A stretch of DNA of 64,000 nt, from positions 437,071-501,070 of the forward strand of contig NZ_NPEA01000002.1 in the NCBI RefSeq assembly GCF_002812205.1, written 5' to 3'. The stretch comes from Leptospira neocaledonica. GTDB taxonomy: Bacteria; Spirochaetota; Leptospiria; Leptospirales; Leptospiraceae. Each line of letters opens with the position of its first letter. Within the stretch, counting starts at the first letter, position 1. Shown here piece after piece: positions 62,506 through 64,000 of this stretch. The notes beneath the pieces were generated by a model. The model saw nothing but the letters and a program-made list of their open reading frames with translations, had not been told where the DNA came from and ran no database searches. The position numbers and the translations under genes were made by a program.

Positions 62506-63084
62506 CTATTTCCAGTTCTCCAGGACTCCGTCGATCACACCATATATTTGTGCTTCTGAAGGAGTGAGCCAAAGATCTCTGTCCGTATCTCTTTCTACAA
62601 CTTCCAAGGGTTGTCCTGTTCTTTCGGAAACAATACGATTGATTTCTTTTTTATCCCTTTCTATCATCGACGCAAAAATACCAATGTCCGTAGCCTTTGC
62701 CTGATAAGTTCCAGGAACATGAGGCTGGTGTAGCATGATCCTACTATGAGGGAATGCGAATCTTTTACCTTTTGTCCCGGAAAGAAGGAGTAACGCTCCG
62801 AAACTTGCAGCCAAGCCCATACAAACAGTACTTATGTCATTAGGAATCAGATCCATAGTGTCCAAAATGGACATACCGGAAGTGTTTGCACCTCCAGGAC
62901 TATTAATCACAAGAGTAATGTCTTTTTCCGGATCTTGATTAGAAAGATATAATAGACGTTCCACAACGTATTTTGCAGAAGAATCATCTACCTGGCCCCA
63001 AAGAAAAATTTTTCTTTCTTTGAGTTGGTTGTCCTCCATACGGAGTCCCGGAAATTGGATCGGTTCTACTAAAGTATCAGTCAT
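62506..63084 (-). CDS. clpP: ATP-dependent Clp protease proteolytic subunit
   Basis: A 192-residue ClpP. Catalytic Ser94 (GLAASFGALLLLSG), His119 (IMLHQP) and Asp170 (DTDRDLWLTPSEA) are present. The family's usual QAASMGA is LAASFGA here, so the active-site surroundings are diverged. The ATG at 63084 has GGAGAATAGA before it. It lies 12 bases after the ECF sigma stop, so the pair is an operon. Confidence 0.93.
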   Translation of the reverse strand: MTDTLVEPIQFPGLRMEDNQLKERKIFLWGQVDDSSAKYVVERLLYLSNQDPEKDITLVINSPGGANTSGMSILDTMDLIPNDISTVCMGLAASFGALLLLSGTKGKRFAFPHSRIMLHQPHVPGTYQAKATDIGIFASMIERDKKEINRIVSERTGQPLEVVERDTDRDLWLTPSEAQIYGVIDGVLENWK

Positions 63085-63096
63085 TCTATTCTCCAA

Positions 63097-63663
63097 TCAG
63101 GAAGCGATTGCCATAGGTCCATGTAGGACTTCCAACCAATCTTTTCTGTCCGATTTATTCAAAAGTTGTCTGCGTAATAACTCTCTACTTCTTCTCAAAC
63201 GGTTTTTCAAATTACCGATAGGGATCCCTGTTTTTTCGGTGATCTCTTCATAGCTCATTTCGCCGAAATATCTTAGGTTCAAAAGTTGTTTCTCTTCGTT
63301 AGGAAGTTCATCTAACGCATCTAAAACTTCAGTTCTCCAACTATCTCCCGAGCGAGGAGCAGCTCTGGTGATCTCAGGATTTAATTCTGTTCCGAGCAGA
63401 TCTTTTTTTCTTAAGATACGATCCGAATGTTTTAATACCAACCTTCTGAGCAAGAATGGAAACGCCTCCGGCTGTCGAAGCGTTGGGAGAACTTTCCAAG
63501 CTTCTAAAAATACTTCTTGGCTCAGATCCTCCGCCTTGGATTGGTCCCGGATCCGTTTGATGGCTTGGCTACTTACGTATTTTTCGAAACGGGTCATTAA
63601 CTCCGTCCAAGCCGGTTCTTCTCCTTTGGAAGCTTCTGTGACTAGTACTTTAAAATCGCGCAT
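63097..63663 (-). CDS. ECF RNA polymerase sigma factor
   Basis: A 188-residue ECF sigma: region 2 KAEDLSQEVFLEAWKVLPTLRQPEAFPFLLRRLV and region 4 LPNEEKQLLNLRYFGEMSYEEITEKTGIPIGNLKNRLRRSRELLRR (quoted parts: LSQEVFLEAW, MSYEEITEKTGIPIGNLKNR). There is no anti-sigma gene next to it; a clpP paralogue follows instead, suggesting proteolysis-linked control. Confidence 0.9.
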   Translation of the reverse strand: MRDFKVLVTEASKGEEPAWTELMTRFEKYVSSQAIKRIRDQSKAEDLSQEVFLEAWKVLPTLRQPEAFPFLLRRLVLKHSDRILRKKDLLGTELNPEITRAAPRSGDSWRTEVLDALDELPNEEKQLLNLRYFGEMSYEEITEKTGIPIGNLKNRLRRSRELLRRQLLNKSDRKDWLEVLHGPMAIAS

Positions 63664-63777
63664 ATCTGTTAGAGGGTCCCAGTTTGCATTTTGGGGTGTA
63701 CGGATCTAAACTATTTTTGCATTTTCGGGACTCTTGACCTCGGTCTAGATTGCGCGGAATTGCGCTGTGGACCGCGA
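63664..63777. other. Leader of the ECF sigma gene, no clear feature
   Basis: Directly upstream of the sigma factor start. I see no clear promoter. A G/C-rich stretch (GCGCGGAATTGCGC) is at 63751-63764. Confidence 0.3.
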
Positions 63778-63825
63778 TGTTGGAGTTCCTACATGGGAAA
63801 TCAATATCGTGTTGGAATTCCAACA
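63778..63825. repeat. Two copies of the TGTTGGAAYTCCAACA-type palindrome
   Basis: TGTTGGAGTTCCTACA at 63778-63793 and the perfect palindrome TGTTGGAATTCCAACA at 63810-63825. A third copy is at 26361-26376. They lie upstream of the ECF sigma gene, so they could be operator or dispersed-repeat sites. Confidence 0.6.
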
Positions 63826-63965
63826 TAGGGAGGGGGCGACTCCTGACTTTGTCAGGACCGGGCTCTTCGCTTCAATCAGCGAAGCACCATAATAAATTTT
63901 TTAATTTAAAACTTTTTTGCTTATAATGGTGCATCGCCGGATTTCCGCTCCGATCCCTGTCGCTA
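63826..63965. other. Structured intergenic element with nested hairpins
   Basis: TCCTGA-CTTTG-TCAGGA (63841-63857), then CTTCGCT-TCAATC-AGCGAAG (63865-63884), then GCACCAT (63884-63890) pairing with ATGGTGC (63926-63932). The end AGGGAGGGGGCGAC and the later GATCCCTGTCGC may close an outer stem. It may be a repeat family member or a structured RNA; it runs to the edge of the window. Confidence 0.45.
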
Positions 63966-64000
63966 TTAGTAGTTCTATGTTTTTCGTTTGTTCTTAAGTT

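Overview
The window is chromosomal DNA from a Leptospira species. The strongest evidence is the lipL41-lep pair at 48.1-49.5 kb, a leptospiral outer-membrane lipoprotein and its expression partner. Supporting signs are the many short, loosely conserved lipoboxes, frequent TTG starts, a vitamin K-dependent gamma-carboxylase homologue and many Leptospira-style hypothetical proteins. LipL41 is clearly diverged from my memory of the L. interrogans sequence, so a P2 (intermediate) or distant P1 species is plausible; that placement is inference.

Layout. 0-6 kb: end of a thioredoxin-like gene, a hypothetical gene, an inverted SH3 lipoprotein, a DsbA-like oxidoreductase, a PhaR-type regulator, a HEAT-repeat protein and tRNA-Val(GAC). 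6.2-9.5 kb: two tandem PF10118 paralogues with a ferritin-like di-iron residue pattern, a YciI protein and a fatty acid desaturase. 9.6-18 kb: a very short UvrD-like helicase, an SPFH lipoprotein, a DedA protein, a secreted lipase-like protein and a membrane class III adenylate cyclase. 18-24.2 kb: an accessory stretch of small genes on both strands: two ArsR-SRPBCC modules with visible operators, a MarR/methyltransferase divergent pair, DUF2200, VOC, GFA, nucleotidyltransferase and DHFR-like genes. Palindromic hairpin elements flank the last two.

24.2-34 kb: monoacylglycerol-lipase-like hydrolase, radical SAM protein, GST, PAS-PAS-LuxR regulator, MsrA, a SulP-STAS-carbonic anhydrase fusion, an Rnk-like factor, a SET-domain protein and a UPF0316 membrane protein. 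34-41 kb: a four-gene minus-strand lipoprotein operon led by a 1929-residue protein with twelve bacterial Ig-like repeats and ending in two Bor-like lipoproteins. 41.5-48 kb: TPR lipoprotein-dprA-gamma-carboxylase operon, a DoxX-like protein, a GNAT enzyme, and nadA-ispF. 48-52.5 kb: lipL41-lep, with a terminator-like hairpin inside the lep coding region, then an inverted lipoprotein gene with three CxxC/CP/H repeats, a broken second copy of part of lep, and another lipoprotein. 52.6-64 kb: B12-type radical SAM protein, hemerythrin-like protein, Cdd1/HhH plus AraC pair, uracil-DNA glycosylase, STAS protein, galK, pgi, a GNAT enzyme, an ECF sigma factor with clpP downstream, and a structured intergenic region.

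Two places (about 1.0-2.5 kb and 49.1-51.5 kb) show the same architecture: a plus-strand gene, an inverted lipoprotein gene, then a fragment of the first gene repeated on the far side. This suggests a recurrent way of acquiring surface genes by flank duplication. Gene names come from residue patterns recognised by eye; no database search was run.
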